Source: Eubacterium sp. (GTDB lineage Bacteria; Bacillota; Clostridia; Lachnospirales; Lachnospiraceae). Taken from it: 64,000 nucleotides of DNA. The stretch lies in assembly GCA_022791495.1 (NCBI GenBank), contig JAAVZE010000133.1, positions 1 through 64,000 of the forward strand, given 5' to 3'. Of the stretch, positions 24,508-33,664 are shown in pieces. The translations under genes and the position numbers were made by a program. Positions within the stretch are counted from its first letter, which is position 1. Each line of letters starts with the position of its first letter. The notes beneath the pieces are model-generated. The model saw nothing but the letters and a program-made list of their open reading frames with translations. It was not told where the DNA came from and did no database searches.

Positions 24508-27323
24508 CGGAATCCCATATCGTATTCTCCCGATACCTCCATCGGATTGTTTTCATCTTCTGCCTTTTCCACCAGCCGGAACCGCATAGTTTTCAGTCTG
24601 GCTCCGCCCTGGGCAAAATGCAGTCTGAAAACCCCGTATTTGGCTCCAATGCAGATTCTTTTTATTATCGTCTCCCACTGTCCCCCGGTTCCATTAAATG
24701 TGATGGAGCCGATGGGTACGCTTTGGGCAAAAACAGTCATGGGAATCTGCGCCATTCGCTCCAGATCAGAGCAGAATTCAATTTCCATCTCATAAATTCC
24801 CTGGCTTTTTACCGATATGGCAAATACAAAATTGCTGCCTTTGGAGGTATCTGCCTGCTCCACAGAGATCTCCGCCACGTCATTTACCCCATAATATTCG
24901 ATATCTTCCACACAGAAATCTTCCGTCTCCTCCGGCAGGTTTATGACCTCAACCTGGCATTTCTCACCGGTCTTCCGCAGATAAGCCGGCGTCTGCATCA
25001 GCTGTCTGCAGATGTTTATGGCACTGCGCTGAAGCTCACCCTTTGTCAGACCTCCCTTCTCCAGCTCAGAAAGGGTATTGTCCCCGGTGAGATTTTTGTC
25101 TCCCTCCGGACAGACCATATAGAGGTCATTCTGGGCTCTTATCATAGAAGCAAAATCATTTCCCCGTGCCGGTTCCTCCCGGTCCTGGCTGCTGACCTTT
25201 GCCCACCAGTCCGTCATCACAATGCCTTCAAATCCCCATTCATTGCGGAGGATCGAAGTGTTGAGCTCATACCTTCCCGCTGTCCACACACCGTTTAATG
25301 AACCATAGGTGGTCATGACAGAATCGGCTCCGCCCTCCTTCACCGCAATCTCAAATCCTTTTAGGTAGATCTCCCGCAGCGCCCGCTCGGATATCACAGA
25401 ATCTGACTCCGTTCTCTTTGTTTCCTGGTTGTTGGCGGCAAAATGCTTCAGGGTACCGGTAACCCCTGCTTCTTTCAGGCCCCTCACTTGAGCCGCTGCG
25501 ATCTTTCCCGTCAGATAAGGGTCCTCGGAAAAATACTCAAAGTTTCTTCCGTTTAAAGGATTGCGGTGGATATTCATCCCGGGTCCCAGAATATTGTCGA
25601 TCCGGCTGTTGACCATCTCCTTCCCGGTAAATGAATAGATTTTCTGCACCAGAGCCGGATCAAAAGTACACGCCAGCATTGTGCCGTTGGGCAGGCTGAA
25701 GGCCTTTATACCGCAGTCGATGCGCATCCCCGAAGGACCGTCGGAGCAGCAGCCACAGGGGATCCCCATGGAAGCCAGATGTTTTGATACTCCTCCATAA
25801 GCTGCCGCTGTTCCAGGAGTAACCTTAGGACTTCCCATTCCCTCTCCCCGGATGATACAGGATAGGTCTTCTTCATCAAACTGGGCCACAAACTGTTCCA
25901 TGGTTATGCTTCCCTCTGCCACATCTCTGAGACGATAACCCTGGTCCCCGGTATATGGTATTTCCTCTGGCAGATGTCCTGCACGCTTGACCTGATCCAC
26001 TTTCTCCCCCACCGGAACCTCTTCGTATACCATGTGCCAGCCATCTTCTCCATTAACCGGCGCCTCTGGCTTCATCCGCTGAAAAGGACGTACCGGGGCC
26101 AGATTCTGGGACAGCTGCTCTATGATCTGTATCTCTCCCAGGGAAAACACTCCTGCGCAGACAGCATCCCTTACATTTTTACCTGCATATACCCGGTATT
26201 CACCGGGCTCCAGCACGTACGAATAAGCATGTCCCGTCGCTCCCTGATCATCATAAGAAGCAAATGTATAGGGAAAAACATGGAACTTTAGTTCCTCTCT
26301 CCCACCTGGCCCTAACTGTCCGGTCTTGGCAAAACCAGCTAATACCCTGGCGGGCTTTCCCAATGCTCCCTGGGGCGCTTCCACATAAATCTGCACCACC
26401 TGCCTGCCAATCCTGTTCCTGGTATTATGAACTGCCACAGTAAGGGTGATCTCACCGTTACTCTCCTGAAACTCAATTATCTCTTCTTGAAATTCAGTAT
26501 AGGACAGACCGTACCCAAAAGGATACATCACCTTTTCCTTCGCCGCCGTCTCAAAATAGCGGTAGCCCACATAAATATCTTCCTGATAATAGTTTCTAAC
26601 CCCGTCGCCAAAATTAGCAGTAGAGGGGTAATCTTCTATTTTCCCGGCTATCGTGTCTGCAAGCCGCCCCGATGGGTCTATTCTGCCTGTCAGCACATCC
26701 ACTGCCCCGTAACCCCCGATCATGCCTCCCTGCCAGCCATACAGGATCGCCTGGCACTTTTTCAGGCATGGGTGGGACATATCCATAATACTCCCGACAT
26801 TATATATCAATACCACCCGGTTAAAATATTCTGTCACTTTTTCAATCAGATCGGCTTCGATATCCGACAGCTGGTAAGCTCCCTTTTGGTCTACATTATC
26901 CCGGTCTTCCCCCGCCGTCCTTCCAATCAGTATAAGCGCTGTGTCATTTCTCTGTCCCGCCGCCTTTACCAGCTCATCACCCACTGGCATCTCGACCTGA
27001 GACCAGGGCTCATTTGCCCAGCCCAGTCCTTCATCAAAGGGATTTGTCTGTTCCCACCTGTCATAGACTTCAAGGAGCTCCTTATCTATGCAGAGAGAAG
27101 GTTCCTCCAAAAGTGCATCCAGAATGCCTACCACTCTGGATACATTCACCATGCCTCCTGAGCCGGTCCCACTCTTATAATAATGACGCTGGATCCGCCC
27201 AAACACCGCTATCCTTTCTCCACTTTTCAAGGGAAGTACCTCTGCAGCATTTTCTAAAAGTACACAGCCCTCCGCTGCCGCCTGCCTTACTGTATTCGTG
27301 TATTCTTTCCAGTCCAGTTTCAA
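24504..27323 (-). CDS. Glycoside hydrolase family 3 with permuted (GH3_C-Fn3-GH3_N) architecture and C-terminal CBM-like domain
   Basis: GH3_C region (AEGCVLLENAAEVLPL) precedes catalytic GH3_N (GPGMNIHRNPLNGRNFEYFSEDP, LKHFAANNQE, GFEGIVMTDWW); likely TTG start after AAGGAGGA RBS. Confidence 0.8.
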   Translation of the reverse strand: MKLDWKEYTNTVRQAAAEGCVLLENAAEVLPLKSGERIAVFGRIQRHYYKSGTGSGGMVNVSRVVGILDALLEEPSLCIDKELLEVYDRWEQTNPFDEGLGWANEPWSQVEMPVGDELVKAAGQRNDTALILIGRTAGEDRDNVDQKGAYQLSDIEADLIEKVTEYFNRVVLIYNVGSIMDMSHPCLKKCQAILYGWQGGMIGGYGAVDVLTGRIDPSGRLADTIAGKIEDYPSTANFGDGVRNYYQEDIYVGYRYFETAAKEKVMYPFGYGLSYTEFQEEIIEFQESNGEITLTVAVHNTRNRIGRQVVQIYVEAPQGALGKPARVLAGFAKTGQLGPGGREELKFHVFPYTFASYDDQGATGHAYSYVLEPGEYRVYAGKNVRDAVCAGVFSLGEIQIIEQLSQNLAPVRPFQRMKPEAPVNGEDGWHMVYEEVPVGEKVDQVKRAGHLPEEIPYTGDQGYRLRDVAEGSITMEQFVAQFDEEDLSCIIRGEGMGSPKVTPGTAAAYGGVSKHLASMGIPCGCCSDGPSGMRIDCGIKAFSLPNGTMLACTFDPALVQKIYSFTGKEMVNSRIDNILGPGMNIHRNPLNGRNFEYFSEDPYLTGKIAAAQVRGLKEAGVTGTLKHFAANNQETKRTESDSVISERALREIYLKGFEIAVKEGGADSVMTTYGSLNGVWTAGRYELNTSILRNEWGFEGIVMTDWWAKVSSQDREEPARGNDFASMIRAQNDLYMVCPEGDKNLTGDNTLSELEKGGLTKGELQRSAINICRQLMQTPAYLRKTGEKCQVEVINLPEETEDFCVEDIEYYGVNDVAEISVEQADTSKGSNFVFAISVKSQGIYEMEIEFCSDLERMAQIPMTVFAQSVPIGSITFNGTGGQWETIIKRICIGAKYGVFRLHFAQGGARLKTMRFRLVEKAEDENNPMEVSGEYDMGFR

Positions 27324-27389
27324 TGCGATTCCTCCTTCTCCCGACTTCATGGCACGATGGCGTCGCCGGGTTAAACAAAAATATTTCCT

Positions 27390-27417
27390 TTGACTTTTTT
27401 CCAATCAGTGATATAAT
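27390..27417 (+). promoter_or_regulatory. Sigma-A-like promoter for tRNA-Gly
   Basis: TTGACT-16 nt-TATAAT, 8 nt before tRNA 5' end. Confidence 0.7.
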
Positions 27418-27425
27418 AGAATTAT

Positions 27426-27496
27426 GCAGGCATAGTTCATTGGTAGAACACCAGCTTCCCAAGCTGGGGAGGCGGGTTCGATTCCCGTTGCCTGCT
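27426..27496 (+). tRNA. tRNA-Gly (anticodon CCC)
   Basis: GCAGGCA acceptor, CCAGC-TTCCCAA-GCTGG anticodon arm, GCGGG-TTCGATT-CCCGT T arm, TGCCTGC; poly-T follows; CCA not encoded. Confidence 0.93.
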
Positions 27497-27524
27497 TTTT
27501 TTAATTCGACAGCACTGCATCGAG

Positions 27525-28862
27525 CTATGTCTTTCTATATCTCCTTTTTCGGTACAAATAATATCCACCACCAGCCAGATCTGCCAGTCCCCAGCCAATC
27601 GGCACTGCCAGCCAGATCCCTGTTACCCCGATCTGTGGTACTGCGGACAGTGCATATGCCAGAAGTACCCTGCTGCCAAGAGAAAGCAACGTCAGTATAA
27701 GGGACATCTGTGGCAGCTTGATTCCGCGGTAGAACCCATAAAAAAGAAATAACAATCCGATGCCAAAATAGCAGGATGCCTCGATTCTCAGATAGCCAAT
27801 ACCCACAGAAAGTATCTCCGCCTTTTCTGCGTCGATAAAGAGAGACATCAATCTGCCGGCAAAAAGATTGATCAGCAGGCTGATGAAGACACAGAACAAA
27901 AATACCAGGAACACAGCCTTTTTCATTCCCTGCCAGATCCGCTCTCTCTTTCCCGCACCATAATTCTGTGCAACATATGTAGAAAATGCATTTCCAAAAT
28001 CCTGAACCGGCGAATAGGCAAATGAATCAATCTTTACAGCAGCCGCAAATGCAGCCATCACCACGGTTCCAAAACTGTTCACCAGACCCTGTACCATCAG
28101 AATCCCAAAATTCATCACCGACTGCTGCAGACAGGTGAGTACCGATAAGCTGGATATTTCTTTTAAAATGTCTCCGTCCCACCGCATATGCGCTCTCTTC
28201 ACCTGAAGCATGGGACATTTTTTTATATAGTATATCAAAATCCCAGCTGCAGCCATATACTGTGCCACCACAGTCGCTGACGCGGCTCCCGCCACGCCCC
28301 ATCCAGACACTAATATAAATATCAGATCCAGCCCGACATTCAACAGCGCAGAAACCCCTAAGAAAATAAGAGGAGGCAGAGAATTTCCCACGCTTCTCAA
28401 CAGACTGGCAACAAAATTGTAGATGAAAACTGCGGGAATCCCCCAGAATATGCAGATCAAATATTCTTTCATGCATTCCTGGATCCCATCTGGAACCCTC
28501 ATAAACCATAGAATACCATGGAGCCCTAAAAAAGCCCCCACTGTTAACAAAACTGTAAGCCCGCCTATCCCCACAAAAGAAAGAAAAATCCCTCTTTTTA
28601 AACGGTCCTGCTCACCTGCCCCGAACTGAATCGAATAAAAAGCGCCGCTTCCCATACAGAGCCCCAGCAAAAGGGAAGTGAGAAAAACCATCAGTGTGTA
28701 AGAAGATCCCACAGCAGCCAGAGCATATTCCCCCAGGTATCTGCCCACGATAAGCGTGTCCGCAATATTATATACCTGCTGCAGCAGGTTTCCAGCCATC
28801 AATGGCAGGGCAAACTTCATGAGGCCACTGGTGATATCTCCCCGTGTCATATCATAACTCAA
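27525..28862 (-). CDS. MATE family efflux transporter
   Basis: 445 aa, 12 TM-like; LMKFALPLMAGNLLQQVYNIADTLIVGRYLG. Confidence 0.9.
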   Translation of the reverse strand: MSYDMTRGDITSGLMKFALPLMAGNLLQQVYNIADTLIVGRYLGEYALAAVGSSYTLMVFLTSLLLGLCMGSGAFYSIQFGAGEQDRLKRGIFLSFVGIGGLTVLLTVGAFLGLHGILWFMRVPDGIQECMKEYLICIFWGIPAVFIYNFVASLLRSVGNSLPPLIFLGVSALLNVGLDLIFILVSGWGVAGAASATVVAQYMAAAGILIYYIKKCPMLQVKRAHMRWDGDILKEISSLSVLTCLQQSVMNFGILMVQGLVNSFGTVVMAAFAAAVKIDSFAYSPVQDFGNAFSTYVAQNYGAGKRERIWQGMKKAVFLVFLFCVFISLLINLFAGRLMSLFIDAEKAEILSVGIGYLRIEASCYFGIGLLFLFYGFYRGIKLPQMSLILTLLSLGSRVLLAYALSAVPQIGVTGIWLAVPIGWGLADLAGGGYYLYRKRRYRKT

Positions 28863-29171
28863 TCACATCCACCCTCTCCAAATGACAAACAGCAGCACGA
28901 TCTGCAATATAAGGATCGCTGGCATTCCCCACACAAAATACCAGTGTCTGGTCTTGTGGTGAAATACTCTCATGCCCAGAATACTTCCCACACTGCCGCC
29001 AGCCAGCGCCGCCAGAAACAGATGTGCTTCCGGTACTCTCCACTCATGCCTTTTTGCCCGTCTTTTATCAAAACCCATCTGAAAAAAACTAAGAACATTT
29101 ATTATTATAAAATAAAACAGGATCCATCTCATCATAATCTTCCTTTCTAATTTCTTCTGATTTTTACACAA
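28863..29171 (-). CDS. DUF1294 family membrane protein
   Basis: FQMGFDKRRAKRHEWRVPEAHLFLAALAGGSVGSILGMRVFHHKTRHWYF. Confidence 0.85.
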   Translation of the reverse strand: MCKNQKKLERKIMMRWILFYFIIINVLSFFQMGFDKRRAKRHEWRVPEAHLFLAALAGGSVGSILGMRVFHHKTRHWYFVWGMPAILILQIVLLFVIWRGWM

Positions 29172-29432
29172 ATCTTAGAATAATTGTAGCATAAATACTA
29201 GGTTTTCTCTACTATAAAAGATCCATCTAATTTTTTTCTTTATATTACTTCTCCTACTTGTATAAGTTTATCTACACCTTTTTATCATTCAACAATTAAG
29301 TTTTAGATATATAAGCTTTTATGTACTACCATCATTTCTTCCTATAAAACTTTTCATTTTATAACAGCAGTGATATAATGTATATGGTATCAAAAAATGG
29401 AAATGTAATTCACCAAAAAGGAGTTTATACAA

Positions 29433-30125
29433 ATGAGATTTTCTGATTTATTTATTAGTTATAAAATAGGCTTAAAGGAAATTAAAAGCACAATCCCTTT
29501 TACAAAACTTCCCCTATACAGGAAAATAGCTGTAATTACATTATTTTCAATTTCGATATTATGTGTAATATTTTTTATATTTAATTTTCAGGCAATTGGT
29601 TATATTACTCTACTTATAGAAATCACCTTAACTGCATTCTATTTTATACTTGATTCAAGGAAAAATAACCTCAAAGTTATGCTGGAAAAACACTATTTGC
29701 CTTATTCCAAGGAGCGAATGGATATGATAATTAAAATCTTAAAACATTATGAAATTGATATTTATAATAGTGACTTAATTGATCTCTTAATTAGTGAAGC
29801 TGAAGTTGCCCAAATTCAATGTGATTATTTAGCTCTTTTAAAAAGACCACTAAAAACTGTTAGCGTGATAATTATTCCTACTATTGCATACTTTGCTAAA
29901 AAAATTGGAGATACAGTTCCTAAAGAAGAAATAATTACAACTTCTGCAATGATACTTATTATCCTCCTACTATTTTTTTCTCTAGTTTTTGCACTAATTC
30001 CTATTATAAAAATTATTTTTTACCATGATTATAATAAATACACTGAATTAATATATGATTTAAAACAAATAAAAATATTTTATACGATAAAAAAATCTCC
30101 CCAAACTATTACTTTTACAAAATAA
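29433..30125 (+). CDS. Hypothetical AT-rich membrane protein
   Basis: 230 aa; two N-terminal and two C-terminal hydrophobic segments; aaaaggag RBS; strongly AT-rich codons. Confidence 0.6.
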   Translation: MRFSDLFISYKIGLKEIKSTIPFTKLPLYRKIAVITLFSISILCVIFFIFNFQAIGYITLLIEITLTAFYFILDSRKNNLKVMLEKHYLPYSKERMDMIIKILKHYEIDIYNSDLIDLLISEAEVAQIQCDYLALLKRPLKTVSVIIIPTIAYFAKKIGDTVPKEEIITTSAMILIILLLFFSLVFALIPIIKIIFYHDYNKYTELIYDLKQIKIFYTIKKSPQTITFTK

Positions 30126-30224
30126 TCACAGAGAGTATGCCCTTTTCATTTTCACAAAAAAATCAAGTATGGAAAAAATGCGGAGATATTACGGTTGTTT
30201 TTTGGATATTTTTTTAGTTTTTTC

Positions 30225-30253
30225 TTGACCGGGCGCAGAATTTTATATATAAT
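30225..30253 (+). promoter_or_regulatory. Sigma-A-like promoter for XRE-Uma2 gene
   Basis: TTGACC-17 nt-TATAAT, 43 nt before ATG. Confidence 0.7.
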
Positions 30254-30295
30254 ATACTTAACTAATAAAAATATTTCAGGATTAGGGGTGATCTT

Positions 30296-31057
30296 ATGAC
30301 GATTGAAGAAATGAAACAAAAAAAAATAGAACGGGGATATTCCTATACCATGATGTCTGAATTATCCGGCATCCCGCTAGGCACCATACAGAAGATCTTT
30401 TCTGGTGAAACCACCCACCCCCGCTATGATACTTTGATGGCTTTGGAAAAACTCTTTCAAGATCCGCCTGTATTACATGAAAGTTATGCTTATTCCACAA
30501 AACATGCCGGAACTTACACCGTGGATGACTACTATGCATTACCGGAGGATCAGCGCAGGGAACTCATTGATGGTACATTTTACGATATGTCCGCCCCCAC
30601 CGTCCTGCATCAACGCATATGCGGCGAGATTTACCGCCAGTTTTCCAATTATATTCTGGAACAGGGCGGAAAGTGCCTGCCTTTGATATCCCCGCTGGAT
30701 GTTCAACTGGATCGTGACAACAAAACCATGGTGCAACCAGATTTGATCGTACTTTGTGAAAACCAGGATGAGAAGCTTTGCAGCTGGGGCATTTACGGAG
30801 CGCCTGACTTCGTATTGGAAGTATTATCCCCTTCCACTAAAAAGAAAGACTGTTTTAAAAAACTTTCCAAATACGCTGATGCAGGCGTCCTGGAATACTG
30901 GATACTGGATCCCTATCAGAAAAAACTTCTCATCTACTTCTTTGAAGAAGATGTGATCTACCCCAGGATATGCGGTTTGAACCAGCCTGTTCCAGTCAAT
31001 ATCTATCATGGTGAGCTTTTGATCGATTTCAGTCATCTTGCTTCATGGCTATTATAG
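30296..31057 (+). CDS. XRE HTH - Uma2 (PD-(D/E)XK nuclease-like, DUF820) fusion protein
   Basis: KIERGYSYTMMSELSGIPLGTIQKIFSGETTHPRYDTLMALEKLF (HTH); YTVDDYYALPEDQRRELIDG...VQPDLIVLCE...APDFVLEVLSPSTKKKDCFKKLSKYADAGVLEYWILDP (Uma2). Confidence 0.85.
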   Translation: MTIEEMKQKKIERGYSYTMMSELSGIPLGTIQKIFSGETTHPRYDTLMALEKLFQDPPVLHESYAYSTKHAGTYTVDDYYALPEDQRRELIDGTFYDMSAPTVLHQRICGEIYRQFSNYILEQGGKCLPLISPLDVQLDRDNKTMVQPDLIVLCENQDEKLCSWGIYGAPDFVLEVLSPSTKKKDCFKKLSKYADAGVLEYWILDPYQKKLLIYFFEEDVIYPRICGLNQPVPVNIYHGELLIDFSHLASWLL

Positions 31058-31071
31058 TGACAAAAATATTA

Positions 31072-31117
31072 ATTGGACTGGCACATCAATGCTTAATTCC
31101 CAACATGCCAGTCCAAT
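31072..31117. terminator. Hairpin between convergent genes
   Basis: ATTGGACTGGCA ... TGCCAGTCCAAT, 12-bp perfect arms. Confidence 0.55.
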
Positions 31118-31118
31118 A

Positions 31119-32510
31119 TTACCATTCGCAGAAATCATCCAGAGTAGTCTCCAGTATTCTCCAATCAGTTCCCGTGCTTTCTCTGATTACGATAAATTCT
31201 TCCTTTGAACGTTCCTTTTGCTGTTCTTTATTTCCCAGATTGTAATCTATATATTCGATCTGAATCTCCAAACTCAGTCTCTGCGCATCTGCCCATTTGT
31301 TTTCAGCCCTGCTCCAAGTTCCATCAATATCAACATCATTGTTTTCCACTTCTGTCGTTTTTCCACATTTCCTAATTGTCACTGTTCCATGACTATTATA
31401 TGAACCTCCATCCACCCTGAGACCGCGCATCCCCTCTCGGTAGTTCTGATTCCAGTAATAGAGATACTGCCTCACTGTCTCTTCCGGAGAGAGCCCCCTT
31501 AAGTCTGCAGAAGAGGGAACAAACCCAATCATGCATGCCAAAAAAAATGTAAGCACCAGAACGACAATACTTGGAATCCACCGATTCCTGCTTTCGGCAA
31601 TACGGCATACTCTGTAAACCAATTCCCGCTTCCCCCCACCCATAGTCGTAGCAGTAAAAAATAAATTAATTTTTTCTTTATCCGGCAGCATATCCAACAG
31701 TACCCTTCCATAACGATATCTCTTCGCTTCACCAAGAACACGTATGGATCTTTCATCGCATGCCGTCTCTCCATCTCTCTTAGATAGAAAAGCTGCTGCC
31801 CAGATCAAAGGATTAAACCAGTTGCAGGCAAGCACGATACAGCGAAGATTTCCCCAAAAAAGATCTTTGTGTTTTAAGTGGCAAAGTTCATGGGTAAGAA
31901 CATACTCCCTTTTCTCCTCATCTTCCGCCACGGTTTCTGTCAGATAAATTCCCTTTTCTCCATTTACTTTCATGACGCAGGAAGAAGCAATTCCAGGAAC
32001 TTTATAAACCTGATACTGACACCCTTCTACAGTGATCCGGATCCGCTGTTCAAATAGTCTGTGCCGAAAGGTTTCATTTACATACACAGACCAGAGATAT
32101 ACTGCTGCGATTCCCACTGCCCACACACACCAGAACCAGACTGGCAATGATACTGCCCTAAGATCCAATCGCACCGGTTCAACCCCTGAAACCAGAGTCT
32201 CATTGCCTGACTGAATTATATTCTGAAATAGTTCTAATCCTCTGTCTGTTGCATTTACAACTATGTTATCCTGTCGCTCCAGCAAACTTCTTAATACCTT
32301 TAAAAGCGGACCGCCCAATAAGCGTATTGGAATAAGTACCCACAATGAATACATCAATTCCCCGCTTATTCTTTTCCGGAACAGAATCCTTATAACATAT
32401 AAAAACAATACCAGAACACTTAGATCAAGCATAGTTGCTGCCATTTGATCTGTAACTGCCAGCAGATAGATGATTCCCGGCAGCAATAAAGTTACTGCTA
32501 ATATTTCCAT
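31119..32510 (-). CDS. BlaR1-like M56 metallopeptidase membrane sensor with non-PBP C-terminal domain
   Basis: 463 aa; ILFRKRISGELMYSLWVLIPIRLL, YVLTHELCHLKHKDLFWGNLRCIVLACNWFNPLIW (HExxH). Confidence 0.85.
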   Translation of the reverse strand: MEILAVTLLLPGIIYLLAVTDQMAATMLDLSVLVLFLYVIRILFRKRISGELMYSLWVLIPIRLLGGPLLKVLRSLLERQDNIVVNATDRGLELFQNIIQSGNETLVSGVEPVRLDLRAVSLPVWFWCVWAVGIAAVYLWSVYVNETFRHRLFEQRIRITVEGCQYQVYKVPGIASSCVMKVNGEKGIYLTETVAEDEEKREYVLTHELCHLKHKDLFWGNLRCIVLACNWFNPLIWAAAFLSKRDGETACDERSIRVLGEAKRYRYGRVLLDMLPDKEKINLFFTATTMGGGKRELVYRVCRIAESRNRWIPSIVVLVLTFFLACMIGFVPSSADLRGLSPEETVRQYLYYWNQNYREGMRGLRVDGGSYNSHGTVTIRKCGKTTEVENNDVDIDGTWSRAENKWADAQRLSLEIQIEYIDYNLGNKEQQKERSKEEFIVIRESTGTDWRILETTLDDFCEW

Positions 32511-32514
32511 AGGA

Positions 32515-32895
32515 TCATCCCCCCTTTTTTTCTCCTTTTTCCAGAATCCGTATCAGTTCCTGTCGTTCCTGTTCTGAAAGTGACTCTCTCTCCACCATGG
32601 AATGTACCATCATACTTAAGCTTCCCTGGTATACTTTTTCAAGAAAGCTTCTGGTCTCTTCTCCGCAGGCATCTTCTCTGGAAATCAAAGGATAAAACTC
32701 CTTTGCCCTGCCATTCTGACGATATGATAATGCTCCCTTCTTTTCTATCCGCCCAAGAAGCGTGATGACCGTATGTTTTTCCCATCCCGTATCCTCAAGC
32801 AGATTTTCCGTCAGCTGGCGAATTGTAAGATAAGGTGTTTCCCACAGCCTGTCCATAATCTTCCATTCTGCGTCTGACAATTTAATTTTCTTCAT
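32515..32895 (-). CDS. BlaI/MecI/CopY family repressor
   Basis: 126 aa; LSDAEWKIMDRLWETPYLTIRQLTENLLEDTGWEKHTVITLLGRIEKKGALSYRQNGRAKEFYPLIS. Confidence 0.92.
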   Translation of the reverse strand: MKKIKLSDAEWKIMDRLWETPYLTIRQLTENLLEDTGWEKHTVITLLGRIEKKGALSYRQNGRAKEFYPLISREDACGEETRSFLEKVYQGSLSMMVHSMVERESLSEQERQELIRILEKGEKKGG

Positions 32896-32915
32896 GTAAT
32901 CCCTCCAGTTTTAAA

Positions 32916-32967
32916 GGTTGACAACTGTATACCTTTATTATACCCATATGGTACACAGTTGTCAACC
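32916..32967 (-). promoter_or_regulatory. Perfect-consensus promoter inside an inverted-repeat operator upstream of BlaI-like gene
   Basis: Minus strand TTGACA-17-TATAAT; arms GGTTGACAACTGTATACC / GGTACACAGTTGTCAACC (17/18 complementary). Confidence 0.85.
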
Positions 32968-32973
32968 TCTCTA

Positions 32974-33495
32974 TTACCAGTAATTTTTCATCTCTGCCAG
33001 CTCTTTTGAAGGATCATAGTATTCACCTTCTTCGATTTTACCTTCATCTCCACCTCCTATACGGAGTATACCTTCCTGGGTACTGATAAGCAGCTGGGCC
33101 TTTTTTAAATAAGTGTTCAATCCTGCTGCAAAACCCCGCAGGCGCTCTGAATCGCTCTTTTTCGGATAGTTCAGGTCAAACTCAAAAAAGTCCGATGCCA
33201 GTATCTTTTCCTTTCCGTCCTCTGTGAGAGAAAAAATCTTCCACTCATAATCCGCCGCTCCCTGGTACATGGCAGGCCTCCACGTCATAAGAAACGCTTT
33301 TCCTCCATCCCTGTACAAATACACATTATTCCATCCCCCATGAACCGTATTCACTGGAAGAGACCAGATCATCTCCCCTGTCTTTCCGGAAAAAACCCGG
33401 ATCGTTGGCTCTTCACCAGTCATTGGTTCCGCTGCTCCTCCCGCATCGATCTGAATGCTTTCTGGAATACCATCTCCAGTAAAATCTGCTTTCAT
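32974..33495 (-). CDS. VCBS/FG-GAP-like hypothetical protein (no signal peptide visible)
   Basis: KADFTGDGIPESIQIDAGG...GEMIWSLPVNTVHGGWNNVYLY. Confidence 0.5.
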   Translation of the reverse strand: MKADFTGDGIPESIQIDAGGAAEPMTGEEPTIRVFSGKTGEMIWSLPVNTVHGGWNNVYLYRDGGKAFLMTWRPAMYQGAADYEWKIFSLTEDGKEKILASDFFEFDLNYPKKSDSERLRGFAAGLNTYLKKAQLLISTQEGILRIGGGDEGKIEEGEYYDPSKELAEMKNYW

Positions 33496-33664
33496 TTAAC
33501 CAATTCCCTTATTTCTTAATTTAACTTTAAATATACCATTTTTCATTTTTTTTGCAAGTAGAATCTTGTCATTTATCACAAAAGCAGATATACTTATTTT
33601 GTACCGAAAACGTGCACAAAAAGTAAGATAAATAAATTACAAGAACGGAGGTTTACATCATCTT

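Noticed and set aside
23459-24556. 365-aa version of RmuC ORF
   Set aside because: N-terminal extension is translation of the 166-bp palindrome and intergenic DNA; the real start is MEILLGIILI at 24307
24618-25298. 226-aa plus-strand ORF opposite GH3
   Set aside because: Antisense shadow ORF with no recognisable domain
26427-27161. 244-aa plus-strand ORF opposite GH3
   Set aside because: Antisense shadow ORF over a clear GH3 coding frame; Cys/His/Pro-rich noise-like composition
27014-27700. 228-aa plus-strand ORF
   Set aside because: Runs through the tRNA-Gly gene and antisense to GH3 and MATE genes
33590-33660. Possible cre-like or LacI operator TGTACCGAAAACGTGCACA upstream of GH43
   Set aside because: Only a loose palindrome; spacing does not fit the cre consensus well enough without a motif search
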